Positions 31,961 to 40,092 of a stretch of DNA of 64,000 nt are shown in pieces (position 1 is the first letter of the stretch; each line of letters begins with the position of its first letter). The notes beneath the pieces were generated by a model. The model saw only the letters and a program-made list of their open reading frames with translations, searched no databases and had not been told where the DNA came from. The position numbers were made by a program, and so were the translations under genes. Origin of the DNA: Solirubrobacterales bacterium (lineage in GTDB: Bacteria; Actinomycetota; Thermoleophilia; Solirubrobacterales; 70-9); assembly GCA_035573435.1 (NCBI GenBank), contig DATMZR010000021.1, forward strand, positions 1 to 64,000. Direction: 5' to 3'.

Positions 31961-33295
31961 ATGCCCCAACCGCCGCGCACCCGGTACGCGCTCAGCGGAG
32001 ACTCGCACATCGCCTACCAGGTCTTCGGCGAAGGCGACCTCGATCTGGTCTTCGTCCCCGGCTTCGTCTCGAACATCGAGCACTACTGGGAGATGCCGCA
32101 GGTTCCCGACCTGTTGGAGCGTCTCGCCTCCTTCGCGCGCGTGGTCATGTTCGACAAGCGCGGGACCGGCCTCTCCGACCCTGTGGCCGGCCCGCCGCCG
32201 TTGGAGCAGCGCATGGACGACATGCAGGCCGTGATGGACGCCGCGGAGGTCGAGCGCGCGGCGCTATACGGGATCTCGGAGGGTGGCCCCGCAAGCGTGC
32301 TGTTCGCCGCCACCTACCCAGACCGGACCTCGGCACTCGTGCTGTACGGGTCCACCCCGCGCTTCCGCACCGACTCCGACATCTCGTGGGGAGCGACCGA
32401 CGAGCAGATCGAGCTCGTGCTCGCCGACGTTTCCGCCAGGTGGGGTGACGGGTCGCTCCTGGAGATCTTCGCCCCCAGCACGGCCGGCGATCCGGCCATG
32501 GAGGGGGTCTGGGGCAGGTTCCAGCGAGCGGGCGCCAGCCCGGCGATGGCCCGGGCGGTGATGGCAGCCCTGTACGAGATCGACGTGCGTCCGGTCCTGC
32601 CGACGATCCGGGTTCCGACCCTGATCCTGCACCGCACCGGCGACCTGGTCGCCCCCGTCGAGGGCGCGCGGCTGATGGCCGAGAGGATTCCGGATGCCCG
32701 AATGGTCGAGTTCGAGGGTACGGATCACGTTCCGTTCACCGGGGATTTCGAGCCGATCGTGGACGAGATGGAGGAGTTCCTGACCGGGACACGTCACGCT
32801 CGGCCGCTTGACCGAGTGCTGGCGACGGTGATGTTCACCGACCTGGTGGACTCGACCCGACGTGCCGCGGACGCCGGGGACCGGCGTTGGCGGGAGTTGA
32901 TCGCCCGCCACGACGAGCTCACCCGCCGTCAGCTCGATCGCTACCGCGGGCGGGAGGTCAAGACCCTCGGAGACGGCTTTCTCGCAACGTTCGACGGCCC
33001 CGCGCGGGCGATCGAGTGCGCCTGCGCGATCCGCGATGGCATCTCCGCACACGGCTTGGAGCTGCGCGCCGGGCTTCACACAGGCGAATGCGAGCTCGAC
33101 GGCGACGACGTGCGAGGGATGGCAGTGAACATCGGCGCCCGGGTGGGAGCCATTGCGGGCGCCAACGAGGTGCTGGTCTCCAGCACGGTCAGGGACCTCG
33201 TCGTCGGCGCGGATCTCGAGTTCACCGAGCGCGGCGAGCACGAGTTGAAGGGTGTCCCGGGGAAGTGGCGCCTGTACGCTGCCGCAGCCTCATGA
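31961..33295 (+). CDS. Alpha/beta-hydrolase fused to class III adenylate/guanylate cyclase
   Basis: A 444-residue two-domain protein. Residues 1-275 are an alpha/beta-hydrolase with an oxyanion loop FVPGF, nucleophile elbow YGISEGGPAS and a late Asp/His pair (GDLVAPVEGA; GTDHVPF). Residues 285-444 form a cyclase homology domain: VMFTDLVDST with the first metal Asp (about 294), KTLGDGFLATF with the second (about 339), AGLHTGE, and AVNIGARV with the transition-state Asn/Arg. It would make cAMP or cGMP under control of the hydrolase part. It follows ecm by five bases, so a regulatory link to the ethylmalonyl-CoA pathway is possible. Confidence 0.82.
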   Translation: MPQPPRTRYALSGDSHIAYQVFGEGDLDLVFVPGFVSNIEHYWEMPQVPDLLERLASFARVVMFDKRGTGLSDPVAGPPPLEQRMDDMQAVMDAAEVERAALYGISEGGPASVLFAATYPDRTSALVLYGSTPRFRTDSDISWGATDEQIELVLADVSARWGDGSLLEIFAPSTAGDPAMEGVWGRFQRAGASPAMARAVMAALYEIDVRPVLPTIRVPTLILHRTGDLVAPVEGARLMAERIPDARMVEFEGTDHVPFTGDFEPIVDEMEEFLTGTRHARPLDRVLATVMFTDLVDSTRRAADAGDRRWRELIARHDELTRRQLDRYRGREVKTLGDGFLATFDGPARAIECACAIRDGISAHGLELRAGLHTGECELDGDDVRGMAVNIGARVGAIAGANEVLVSSTVRDLVVGADLEFTERGEHELKGVPGKWRLYAAAAS

Positions 33296-34005
33296 GCAGT
33301 CGTCGCGACCAGAAGGAGCGCCTGCGCCGAGAGCGGATTGCCCGCCATGAAGCGGATGCGAAAGCCGATGCGCGCCGGCGACGGGGCGCCATCCTCTTCG
33401 CGGGGGCGATCCTGGTCGCCGCGGCCGTCGCCGGCGTGATCGCGGTGGCGTCTGGCGGCGGGGGCAGCTCCAGCGACACCGCGCAGACCTACGCGCGGAA
33501 CTCCGTGCCGGCCGGCGCCGAGGTCGGGGTACAGACGACCCCGCCTCCATGGCGCCCCGAGTACGCGCACCTGGCGGAGCGCCTCCAGGCAATGGGGCTG
33601 CCGGGCCTGAACGAGGAGATCTTCCACATTCACTCCCTGATCCACGTGTACGTGAATGGGAAGGCCGTGACCGTGCCTGCCAACATCGGCCTGGACCAGT
33701 CGACCGGCGTCTTCTCGCCGCTGCATACACACGACACCAGCGGGATCGTCCATATGGAGGCCGACCGGGAGTACCCGTTCACGATCGGTCAGTTCTTCGC
33801 CGTCTGGGGAGTCAAGTTCACGAACGACCGCCTCGGGCCGTATGAGTCCGGCGGTGGCAAGCGGCTGCTGGTCTACGTCAATGGCGAGCGGGTCAAGGAC
33901 CCCGTCGACTACGTGATGCACGAGCACGCCAACATCGTCGTCGGCTACGGCGAGCCGGGATCGTTCCCGACGGAGCCACCGGCGATCTTCCCGTCCGGCC
34001 TCTAG
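33292..34005 (+). CDS. Membrane-anchored conserved protein
   Basis: A 237-residue protein translationally coupled to the cyclase gene (ATGA). The first 30 residues are a highly charged cytoplasmic tail (SSRRDQKERLRRERIARHEADAK), then one transmembrane segment (AILFAGAILVAAAVAGVIAVA), then an exterior domain with His-rich motifs: IHSLIHVYVNGKAVTVPANIGLD, FSPLHTHDTSGIVHMEAD and YVMHEHANIVVGYG. The conserved His residues could bind metal. No known function. The pattern of N-terminal charge and one TM is common in small actinobacterial anchored proteins. Confidence 0.6.
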   Translation: MSSRRDQKERLRRERIARHEADAKADARRRRGAILFAGAILVAAAVAGVIAVASGGGGSSSDTAQTYARNSVPAGAEVGVQTTPPPWRPEYAHLAERLQAMGLPGLNEEIFHIHSLIHVYVNGKAVTVPANIGLDQSTGVFSPLHTHDTSGIVHMEADREYPFTIGQFFAVWGVKFTNDRLGPYESGGGKRLLVYVNGERVKDPVDYVMHEHANIVVGYGEPGSFPTEPPAIFPSGL

Positions 34006-34153
34006 TGGTCGGGCCGCAAGCGGGCGATCCTTCGATCAGCTTCGAGGGCGTGCGTCGCGCGTACCCGTTGCATAGGGGAGTGCGGCGCGACGCTGCCTCG
34101 TACTGCCTGCTCCGCGGCGAGCTACCCTGAGCCGGGGGCTAGGCTGAATGGAC

Positions 34154-34723
34154 ATGAACGACGGCTTCTCTGGCGAGCAGAGCGCATGGCTTCGCTGTTA
34201 CCGCTGCTGGTCGCAGCGGCTCGAGGCCCAGGTTCACTACGACGCCATCCTCAAGGTCGATCAAGAGAGCGGCGAGGCGGCCGATCGGGTCGAGGAGATC
34301 CAGGAGGCCGTGGTCCAGTGCCTCGACTGCATGCACGACCAGCCCCACCTGACCGTCGAGGACGGGCGGGTGGTCCCGGTGGAGGACCGCTGGGAGCGAA
34401 TGGTGGCGGGCAAACCGTTCGTCGCCTCGTGCACGGTGACCGTGGACCAGGACCAGATCGAGACCTGCTCCGGCCCCGAAGCGACCGACAGCCTCACCTT
34501 CGGCTCGCTGGGCGAGTCGGGCACGCGGGAGTTCTTCACCCACGTTCGCTTCCACAAGCACGACTCCGATCGCATCGTGGTTCACCTGCTGGTCGAGCTT
34601 TACGCGCGCTCGGAGCAGGAGGCCATCGACGTGCTGGAGGCCTCGGCCCGTGGCACCCTCGAGATCACCTCGCTGGCGGAGGAATCGCGGCCGCCCGCCC
34701 ACGCCGCCGACGAGGCCCATTAG
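34154..34723 (+). CDS. Uncharacterised protein with a CxxC pair
   Basis: A 189-residue protein. Near the N-terminus it has CYRC and, 45 residues later, CLDC, which together could bind a zinc ion. The rest is a mixed alpha/beta domain with TVTVDQDQIETCSGPEA and RFHKHDSDRIVVHLLVELYARSEQEAIDVLEASA. I do not recognise it. ATG 34154 is preferred over 34148 because TAGGCT at 34140-34145 gives leaderless spacing of eight bases. It lies between the anchored protein and the luciferase-like oxidoreductase gene. Confidence 0.5.
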   Translation: MNDGFSGEQSAWLRCYRCWSQRLEAQVHYDAILKVDQESGEAADRVEEIQEAVVQCLDCMHDQPHLTVEDGRVVPVEDRWERMVAGKPFVASCTVTVDQDQIETCSGPEATDSLTFGSLGESGTREFFTHVRFHKHDSDRIVVHLLVELYARSEQEAIDVLEASARGTLEITSLAEESRPPAHAADEAH

Positions 34724-34748
34724 CAGCGGCCCGATATAAGTCCTGCCC

Positions 34749-35726
34749 ATGCCGGGCATCGGCGCCTTCATCTCCGCCGGGAAGTCGCTCGAGAAGGCGC
34801 TCCACCGCGTGGAGCGCGCCGACCGGCTCGGCTTCGATGCGGTCTACACGACGCAGCTCGCCGGTCGCGAAGCACTCACGCTGCTGACGGCCTACGCCTC
34901 GGTCAGCCAGCGGATCCGGCTCGGCACCGGCGTGGCGCCGATCTTCGCCCGCACGCCCGTGGCGATGGCGCAGACCGCGGCGACCATCGACGAGTTCTCG
35001 GGCGGCCGCATGGTCCTGGGGCTGGGCGTCTCCCATCAGGTCACGGTCGAGAACTGGTACGGCGCCCAGATCTCGAAGCCGGTGGCACAAATGCGCGAGT
35101 ACGTGGGCATCGTGCGCGCGATCCTGCGCGGTGAGCCGCCGCCTCAAGGGGAGTTCTTCAACACGAGCTTTCAGTTCATGGGCTATGAGCCGCGGCCGGA
35201 GCTGCCGATCTACGTTGCCGCGCTTTCGCCCAACATGCTGCGCCTGGCCGGCGAGATCGCCGACGGTGTGATGCTCTGGCTCTGCTGCCCGGCCTACATC
35301 CGCGACGTGGTCGTTCCCGAGGTCACCGCGGGCCGCGAGCGGGCCGGCAAGTCGCTCGCGGGCTTCGACGTCGTGGCGGCGGTCCCAGTGGCGCTCACCG
35401 ACGATGCGGAAGCGATCCGCGCAGCGATGCGCCAGGACCTGGTCACCTACGCCTCGCTGCCCTTCTACCGCGCGATGCTGGAGGGCTCCGGCTTCGGCGC
35501 CGAGCTCGCCGCCTTCGACGAGGGGATGCAGGCCGGCGACGTGGACCGCGCCAAGGCTGGGCTGTCGGACGAGATGCTCGGCGCGCTCGCCGGCATCGGC
35601 AACGCCGATGAGGTCACGGCCGCGGTGAATGGATACCGGGAGGCGGGCGCGGTCTCGCCCTGTGTGGGCGGGGTGCCGAGATCCGACTTCGACGCAGCCC
35701 TCGACGCCGTCGCCGAGCTGATCTAG
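34749..35726 (+). CDS. LLM-class (F420-dependent type) oxidoreductase
   Basis: A 325-residue luciferase-like TIM-barrel protein. Features: N-terminal strand IGAFISAG, ADRLGFDAVYTTQLAGREALTLLTAYASVSQRIRLGTGVAPIFARTPVAMAQTAATIDEFSGGRMVLGLGVSH, a classic LLM block with the A-T-I-D-E-F-SGGRMxLGLG motif, and PIYVAALSPNMLRLAGEIADGVMLWLCCP in the C-terminal half. Actinobacterial members commonly use coenzyme F420. The substrate is not known. TATAAG lies eight bases before the ATG, suggesting a leaderless transcript. Confidence 0.82.
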   Translation: MPGIGAFISAGKSLEKALHRVERADRLGFDAVYTTQLAGREALTLLTAYASVSQRIRLGTGVAPIFARTPVAMAQTAATIDEFSGGRMVLGLGVSHQVTVENWYGAQISKPVAQMREYVGIVRAILRGEPPPQGEFFNTSFQFMGYEPRPELPIYVAALSPNMLRLAGEIADGVMLWLCCPAYIRDVVVPEVTAGRERAGKSLAGFDVVAAVPVALTDDAEAIRAAMRQDLVTYASLPFYRAMLEGSGFGAELAAFDEGMQAGDVDRAKAGLSDEMLGALAGIGNADEVTAAVNGYREAGAVSPCVGGVPRSDFDAALDAVAELI

Positions 35727-35730
35727 CGCA

Positions 35731-36312
35731 CTAGCGAACCGCGTCGACGATTGCGGGGTTGAGGCCCTCGAGCGCCTCGAGCCGCGCGACCCAGTCGCGC
35801 TTGCGCTCGGGAACCAGGGCAGCGTAGTCGTACACCCGCCCCGTGCGTGCATAGAGGAAGCGAGGGATGAGCAGGAAGCGGTCACGGCCGTCGATGCCGG
35901 GCACTTCCACCGCCACCCGGTACCCGAAGTCGGGGTCACGCTCCCACTCGATGGCGCCGGAGAAGATCGCGTTGAGGATTGCGGTCGCGTGTTCCTGCCT
36001 GATCTCGACCGAGGCCTCTGGGTCCGCGCCCCCGACGCGGCCCTCCTTCAGCAGGTAGGCCTGGGCCTGGCTCGCCTGGAGGCGCTCCAGGAAGCGGTTG
36101 GCGTAGGGGGCGCGGGTCACCAGAGGCCCGGTATCGCCCAGGGTCAGGAGGGCCGCCGCCTGGGCGGGCTCCAGCGCTGCGACAGCCGGCAGGACCGCCT
36201 CGTCGACGCTGGGCACCGCGACGAAACGAGCGCCGGCCAGCTGGGCGGCGTCGGCCTCGGCAAGCGAGTTGATCGCCGCGCCGCCACGGTCACGGACAAG
36301 CTCATCCCACAT
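35731..36312 (-). CDS. Stand-alone domain resembling the C-terminus of ATP-dependent PEP carboxykinase
   Basis: A 193-residue protein. The second half reads AYLLKEGRVGG, IRQEHATAILNAIFSGAIEWERDPDFGYRVAVEVPGI and FLYARTGRVYDYAALVPERKRDW; the run of a small GG turn, an aligned helix and DPxFGxxVxxxVPG resembles the C-terminal region of ATP-type PEPCK, but the P-loop and metal ligands that lie N-terminal in the full enzyme are absent. Full enzymes are about 520 residues. It is the last gene of the mcd-SCP2-MaoC operon, and a full GTP-type PEPCK is encoded 4 kb away. It may be a regulatory or remnant domain. Relationship is a motif-level judgement. Confidence 0.5.
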   Translation of the reverse strand: MWDELVRDRGGAAINSLAEADAAQLAGARFVAVPSVDEAVLPAVAALEPAQAAALLTLGDTGPLVTRAPYANRFLERLQASQAQAYLLKEGRVGGADPEASVEIRQEHATAILNAIFSGAIEWERDPDFGYRVAVEVPGIDGRDRFLLIPRFLYARTGRVYDYAALVPERKRDWVARLEALEGLNPAIVDAVR

Positions 36313-36344
36313 CGGTGAGCGAGGCTTGGAACGAGGCCCGGCGG

Positions 36345-36902
36345 CTACTTGCCCGGGCTCTTCGCTCCGGAGGCCGGACCCTCCATCGCCTCGGGGCTTC
36401 GCGGCACCAGCACGGCGCGCTTGAACTCGGCGACCAGGGTCCCGTCCTGCTTGTAGGCCCGGGTGTGAACTCGGACTACGCCCCGGTCAGGCTTCGACTC
36501 CGAGGCTCGCACGTCAAGCACCTCCGACTCGGCGAACAGGGTGTCGCCGTGGAACACGGGTGCGGGGTGGCTGAGCTCGTCGGTCGCCAGGTTTGCGATT
36601 GCTTTGCCGGAGACGTCGCCGACCGTCATGCCGAAGACCAGGGAGTAGACGAACGGGCCGGCGACCACGTTTTTCCCCTGCTGGGATTTGGAGGCGTAGA
36701 CGTCGTTCAGGTGCAGCGGATGGTGGTTCATCGTCAGCAGGCAGAACAAGTGGTCCTCAGCCTCGGTGATGGTCTTCGCCGGCCAGTGCTTGTAGACGGC
36801 GCCCACCTCGAACTCCTCCAGGTAGCGACCGTAGGGATGGGCGCCCGAGGCCTCCCTGTCGGCCTGGTCGGTGATCAGCTCGTGGGTCTGGGTGTCGCTC
36901 AT
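36345..36902 (-). CDS. MaoC-like hydratase, candidate mesaconyl-CoA hydratase
   Basis: A 185-residue hot-dog-fold protein. GRYLEEFEVGAVYKHWPAKTITEAEDHLFCLLTMNHHPLHLND contains the MaoC-type catalytic Asp/His pair, and VAGPFVYSLVFGMTVGDVSGKAIANLATDELSHPAPVFHGDTL matches the rest of the domain. In the ethylmalonyl-CoA pathway it would hydrate mesaconyl-CoA to beta-methylmalyl-CoA. Rhodobacter-type enzymes are two-domain, whereas actinobacterial versions are single-domain as here. The operon order (dehydrogenase, SCP2-like, MaoC) supports this role, although R-specific enoyl-CoA hydratase is an alternative. Confidence 0.72.
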   Translation of the reverse strand: MSDTQTHELITDQADREASGAHPYGRYLEEFEVGAVYKHWPAKTITEAEDHLFCLLTMNHHPLHLNDVYASKSQQGKNVVAGPFVYSLVFGMTVGDVSGKAIANLATDELSHPAPVFHGDTLFAESEVLDVRASESKPDRGVVRVHTRAYKQDGTLVAEFKRAVLVPRSPEAMEGPASGAKSPGK

Positions 36903-36913
36903 GGGCCGCGATC

Positions 36914-37276
36914 CTAGTGAGCCTTCCTCAGCCTAGTGCGCGCCATATGCCGCTCGATCACGGTGCCGATCAGCTTCTGGATCTCGGGATCCCCCCCGAC
37001 CCTGATGTGGCCGCTCTCGTAGGCGTCACGCCAGTCGTCCAGCTTTCCCTTCTCAGCGAGCTGGTTGAACTGCGAACGTGACAGGGCTACCTGCACCCGG
37101 GCGTCGTCGGGCTCGCCCTTGGTCACCTCGGGGCCCGGCAGGCGGACCCGGAACACCTGCACGTCGCCCCGCCCGCGCAGCTCCAGCCGCACGACCAGCT
37201 TCAGCGGGCCGAGCGCCGGAACCTCACGCTCGAGGTTCCGTACGGCGATGGCGATCAGCTCCGCCGGGCGCGCCAT
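36914..37276 (-). CDS. SCP2-like sterol/lipid carrier protein
   Basis: A 120-residue protein of the SCP2 fold: a first helix (AELIAIAVRNLEREVP), VVRLELRGRGDVQVFRV strands and the typical C-terminal segment VQVALSRSQFNQLAEKGKLDDWRDAYESGHIRVGGDPEIQKLIGTVIERH. SCP2 domains bind fatty-acyl chains or acyl-CoA. It is placed four bases after the acyl-CoA dehydrogenase gene and eleven bases before the MaoC gene, so it is co-expressed with two pathway enzymes. It may carry or channel acyl-CoA intermediates; this is inferred from context. Confidence 0.78.
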   Translation of the reverse strand: MARPAELIAIAVRNLEREVPALGPLKLVVRLELRGRGDVQVFRVRLPGPEVTKGEPDDARVQVALSRSQFNQLAEKGKLDDWRDAYESGHIRVGGDPEIQKLIGTVIERHMARTRLRKAH

Positions 37277-37280
37277 CGCA

Positions 37281-38480
37281 TCAGATCTTGTTTCGCTCCA
37301 GGAGCTTCCTCCCGATCACCATCTTCTGGATCTCGGAAGTGCCCTCGCCGATCAGGAGCAAGGGGGCGTCGCGGTAGATCCGCTCGATCTCGTACTCCTT
37401 CGAATACCCGTACCCGCCGTGAATTCGGAGGCACTCCTCGGCGTTCTCCTTGGCGGACTCGGACGCGAACAGCTTCGCCATCCCCGCCTCCAGGTCGGAC
37501 CGCTCGCCGGCGTCTTTTAGCCGGGCCGCCTTCATCGTCAGCAACCGTGCGGCCTCCACCCGCGTCCCCATCTCGGCGAGCTTGAAGCTAATCGCCTGAT
37601 GCTGGGCGATCGGCTTCCCGAACGCCTTCCGCTCCTGGCTGTAGCGCAGCGCGAGCTCCAGGGCACGCTGGGCAACCCCCACCCCCCGAGCCGCCACGTT
37701 CACCCGGCCGACCTCGAGCGCGTCCATCATCTGGACGAAGCCCTGGCCGACCCCGTCCGGTCCCCCGAGGACCCGGTCTTCGGAGACCGCGAATCCGTCG
37801 AAGACGAGCTCGGTCGACTCCACCCCCTTGTACCCCATCTTCTTGATCTTCGGCGGGATCGTCAGCCCCGGGACCTTGTCCGCACCCGGCTCCTTCTCGC
37901 AGATGAAGCAGGTCATGCCCTTGTACCGGGGATCGGCCTTGGGATCGCTCTTGGCGAGCACGAACACGACGCCGGACAGCAGGCCGTTCGTGACCCACAT
38001 CTTCTGGCCGTTGAGCTCCCAGCTCCCGTCGTCCGCCTTCTTGGCCGTCGACTTGATGCCCTGCACATCGGATCCGACCTCCGGCTCGGAGAGCGAGAAC
38101 GCGGCTCGGATCTCACCGGTCGCCATCTTCGGCAGGAAGTGGTCCTTCTGTTCCTCGGTGCCGAACTTCATCAACAGGTAGGAGCCGATGAAGTGGGTGT
38201 TGACCACCCCGGAGATCGAGATCCAGCCCCGCGATAGCTCCTCCACGATCATCGCGTAGGTCGTCAGGTCAAGCCCCATGCCCCCGTATTCCTCGGGGAT
38301 CGTCACCCCGAAGAGCCCCAGCTCCTTCATCTGCTCGACGATCGGCTCCGGGAACTTGTCCTCGTGGTCGTATTCCTCGGCCACGGGAATGATCTCGTTA
38401 TCGGCGAACTGGCGCACCATCTCGGTGATCGCCCTTTGCTCGTCGGTCTTCTGCGTGTAGGTGTCGGCGGCTACGGCCAT
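37281..38480 (-). CDS. Acyl-CoA dehydrogenase, candidate methylsuccinyl-CoA dehydrogenase
   Basis: A 399-residue flavin acyl-CoA dehydrogenase. Conserved blocks: TIPEEYGGMGLDLTTYAMIVEELSRG, AFSLSEPEVGSDV, LNGQKMWVTNG, QERKAFGKPIAQHQ and the C-terminal IHGGYGYSKEYEIERIYRDA with LLIGEGTSEIQKMVIGRKLL, where the catalytic Glu belongs. It likely oxidises methylsuccinyl-CoA to mesaconyl-CoA because its operon partners and neighbours fit the ethylmalonyl-CoA pathway; general acyl-CoA dehydrogenases look similar, so the subtype is inferred. ATG 38480 has an AGGAG site; the longer frame upstream overlaps the divergent gene. Confidence 0.75.
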   Translation of the reverse strand: MAVAADTYTQKTDEQRAITEMVRQFADNEIIPVAEEYDHEDKFPEPIVEQMKELGLFGVTIPEEYGGMGLDLTTYAMIVEELSRGWISISGVVNTHFIGSYLLMKFGTEEQKDHFLPKMATGEIRAAFSLSEPEVGSDVQGIKSTAKKADDGSWELNGQKMWVTNGLLSGVVFVLAKSDPKADPRYKGMTCFICEKEPGADKVPGLTIPPKIKKMGYKGVESTELVFDGFAVSEDRVLGGPDGVGQGFVQMMDALEVGRVNVAARGVGVAQRALELALRYSQERKAFGKPIAQHQAISFKLAEMGTRVEAARLLTMKAARLKDAGERSDLEAGMAKLFASESAKENAEECLRIHGGYGYSKEYEIERIYRDAPLLLIGEGTSEIQKMVIGRKLLERNKI

Positions 38481-38572
38481 GGCTCCTGGTAGTCGTCGGG
38501 CTGAGGCCGGCGGCAGTTGGCGGCCGGCGGGTGGCAAGGATACCCGCGAGCTGACGCGGCGAGCCACTTGGG

Positions 38573-38578
38573 GATACT
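38573..38578 (+). promoter_or_regulatory. -10 element of a leaderless promoter
   Basis: GATACT followed by seven bases and ATG 38586. Confidence 0.45.
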
Positions 38579-38585
38579 GAGCCGC

Positions 38586-39026
38586 ATGGTCTCCGCGCTC
38601 GAGACACTGGGCCCGGTGCTCGCCGCCTTTCCGACAGCCGAAGCGCCGCTGACCCCCGACAACACGTTGGCCATCGAGCGACTGACCTCGGCCATAGAGA
38701 CCGTCGCGGTTCCCGACCTTGCCAGCGCCATGATCGGGCCCGACCAGTCCTTTCGGATCGACTATCGGGGCGTGGCCGCCTTGATCGACGGTTGGAGGGA
38801 CTGGCTCGCTCCCTACGAGAGCTTTCGGATGGAGATCGATGAGGTGATCGAGTCGGATGGCGTTCTGGTGACCTGCGTGCGCCAGTTCGGCACGCCGGTG
38901 GGAGGCGGCCCGGAGCTGGTGGCCCAAGGTGCAGCGGTCTGGTGGCTACGCGACGGTCGCCTGGTCCGGGTCGAGTTCAACCTCGATCGCGAGGCCGCGC
39001 TGCGATCAGCCGGGCTTGGGCCCTAG
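38586..39026 (+). CDS. SnoaL/NTF2-like protein next to mcl
   Basis: A 146-residue NTF2-fold protein with the usual plan: an N-terminal pair of helices (NTLAIERLTSAIETVAVPDLASAMIG), YRGVAALIDGWRDWLAPYESFRMEIDEVIESDGVLVTC and C-terminal strands ELVAQGAAVWWLRDGRLVRVEFNLD. These proteins can be isomerases or ligand-binding domains. ATG 38586 is favoured by GATACT seven bases upstream. mcl follows after 16 bases with its own -10 element, so both expression modes are possible. Function unknown. Confidence 0.65.
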   Translation: MVSALETLGPVLAAFPTAEAPLTPDNTLAIERLTSAIETVAVPDLASAMIGPDQSFRIDYRGVAALIDGWRDWLAPYESFRMEIDEVIESDGVLVTCVRQFGTPVGGGPELVAQGAAVWWLRDGRLVRVEFNLDREAALRSAGLGP

Positions 39027-39030
39027 ACAC

Positions 39031-39036
39031 TAGGCT
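39031..39036 (+). promoter_or_regulatory. -10 element, leaderless promoter of mcl
   Basis: TAGGCT followed by six bases and GTG 39043. Confidence 0.55.
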
Positions 39037-39042
39037 TGGATT

Positions 39043-40092
39043 GTGAGGAACCCACGCCAATTCGGACATCCGCTGGCCATCGGGGCGCCCCAGCCGCCGG
39101 CCGAGATCCCGGTCAAGCCATCGCGAATGATCCACTTCTTCGACCCCTCGAACGAGAAGATGGCGGCCAAGGTGCCGGGGATGGCCGCGCAGGCCGACAT
39201 CCTGCTGGGCAACCTCGAGGACGCGATCGCGGCGGATCGCAAGGAGGCGGCTCGCGAGGGCCTGATCGAGATCGCGAAGGCGACAGACTTCGGCGACACG
39301 GCGCTTTGGACCCGGGTCAACTCGCTCGAGAGCCCCTGGGTGCTCGACGACCTCCTGCGCCTGGTCACCGAGGTCGGCGACAAGCTCGAGGTGATCATGG
39401 TCCCCAAGGTCGAGGGGCCCTGGGACATCCATTATGTGGACCGCCTGCTCGCCCAGCTCGAGGCGAAGGTGGGGCTCGAGCGCGCGATCCTGGTTCACGC
39501 CATCCTCGAGACCTCCCTGGGCGTCGTCAACCTCGAGGAGATCGCGACCGCCAGCCCGCGGATGCAGGGGATGAGTTTCGGGCCGGCCGACCTGGCTGCC
39601 TTCCGGCGCATGAAGACGACCCGGGTCGGTGGAGGCCATCCCGCCTACCAGGTGATCGAGGATCCCGACCCTGAAAATCCCGACGCTCCACGGAGGACCG
39701 CCCAGCAGGATCCGTGGCACTACTCGATCGCCCGCATGGTCGACGCCTGCACTTCGGCCGGCATCCTGCCGTTCTACGGGCCCTACGGCGACATCAAGGA
39801 CACCGAGGGCTGCGAGACCCAGTTCCGGGCCGCTTTCCTGCTCGGCTGTGTGGGCGCTTGGTCGCTGCACCCCGCTCAGATCGAGATCGCGAAGAAGGTC
39901 TTCAGCCCTCCTGCGGACGAGGTCAAGTTCGCCAAGAAGGTGCTGGAGGCGATCCCGGACGGCCGGGGCGTCCACATGATCGACGGCAAGATGCAGGACG
40001 ACGCGACCTGGAAGCAGTGCAAGGTGATGGTCACGCTCGCCGAGATGCTGGCGCAGAAGGACCCAGAGCTGGCGAAGGCGTACGAGCTCTAA
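39043..40092 (+). CDS. mcl: L-malyl-CoA/beta-methylmalyl-CoA lyase (HpcH/CitE family)
   Basis: A 349-residue HpcH/CitE-type TIM barrel. Features: [42 protein letters not shown] with the acidic pair for substrate/metal binding, [10 protein letters not shown] (Arg), [40 protein letters not shown] with the metal-binding Glu and Asp, and [21 protein letters not shown]. It would split beta-methylmalyl-CoA into glyoxylate and propionyl-CoA, completing the ethylmalonyl-CoA pathway. Citrate lyase beta subunit homologues are shorter and lack these extensions. The stop overlaps the convergent pckG stop by four bases. Confidence 0.8.
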   Translation: MRNPRQFGHPLAIGAPQPPAEIPVKPSRMIHFFDPSNEKMAAKVPGMAAQADILLGNLEDAIAADRKEAAREGLIEIAKATDFGDTALWTRVNSLESPWVLDDLLRLVTEVGDKLEVIMVPKVEGPWDIHYVDRLLAQLEAKVGLERAILVHAILETSLGVVNLEEIATASPRMQGMSFGPADLAAFRRMKTTRVGGGHPAYQVIEDPDPENPDAPRRTAQQDPWHYSIARMVDACTSAGILPFYGPYGDIKDTEGCETQFRAAFLLGCVGAWSLHPAQIEIAKKVFSPPADEVKFAKKVLEAIPDGRGVHMIDGKMQDDATWKQCKVMVTLAEMLAQKDPELAKAYEL

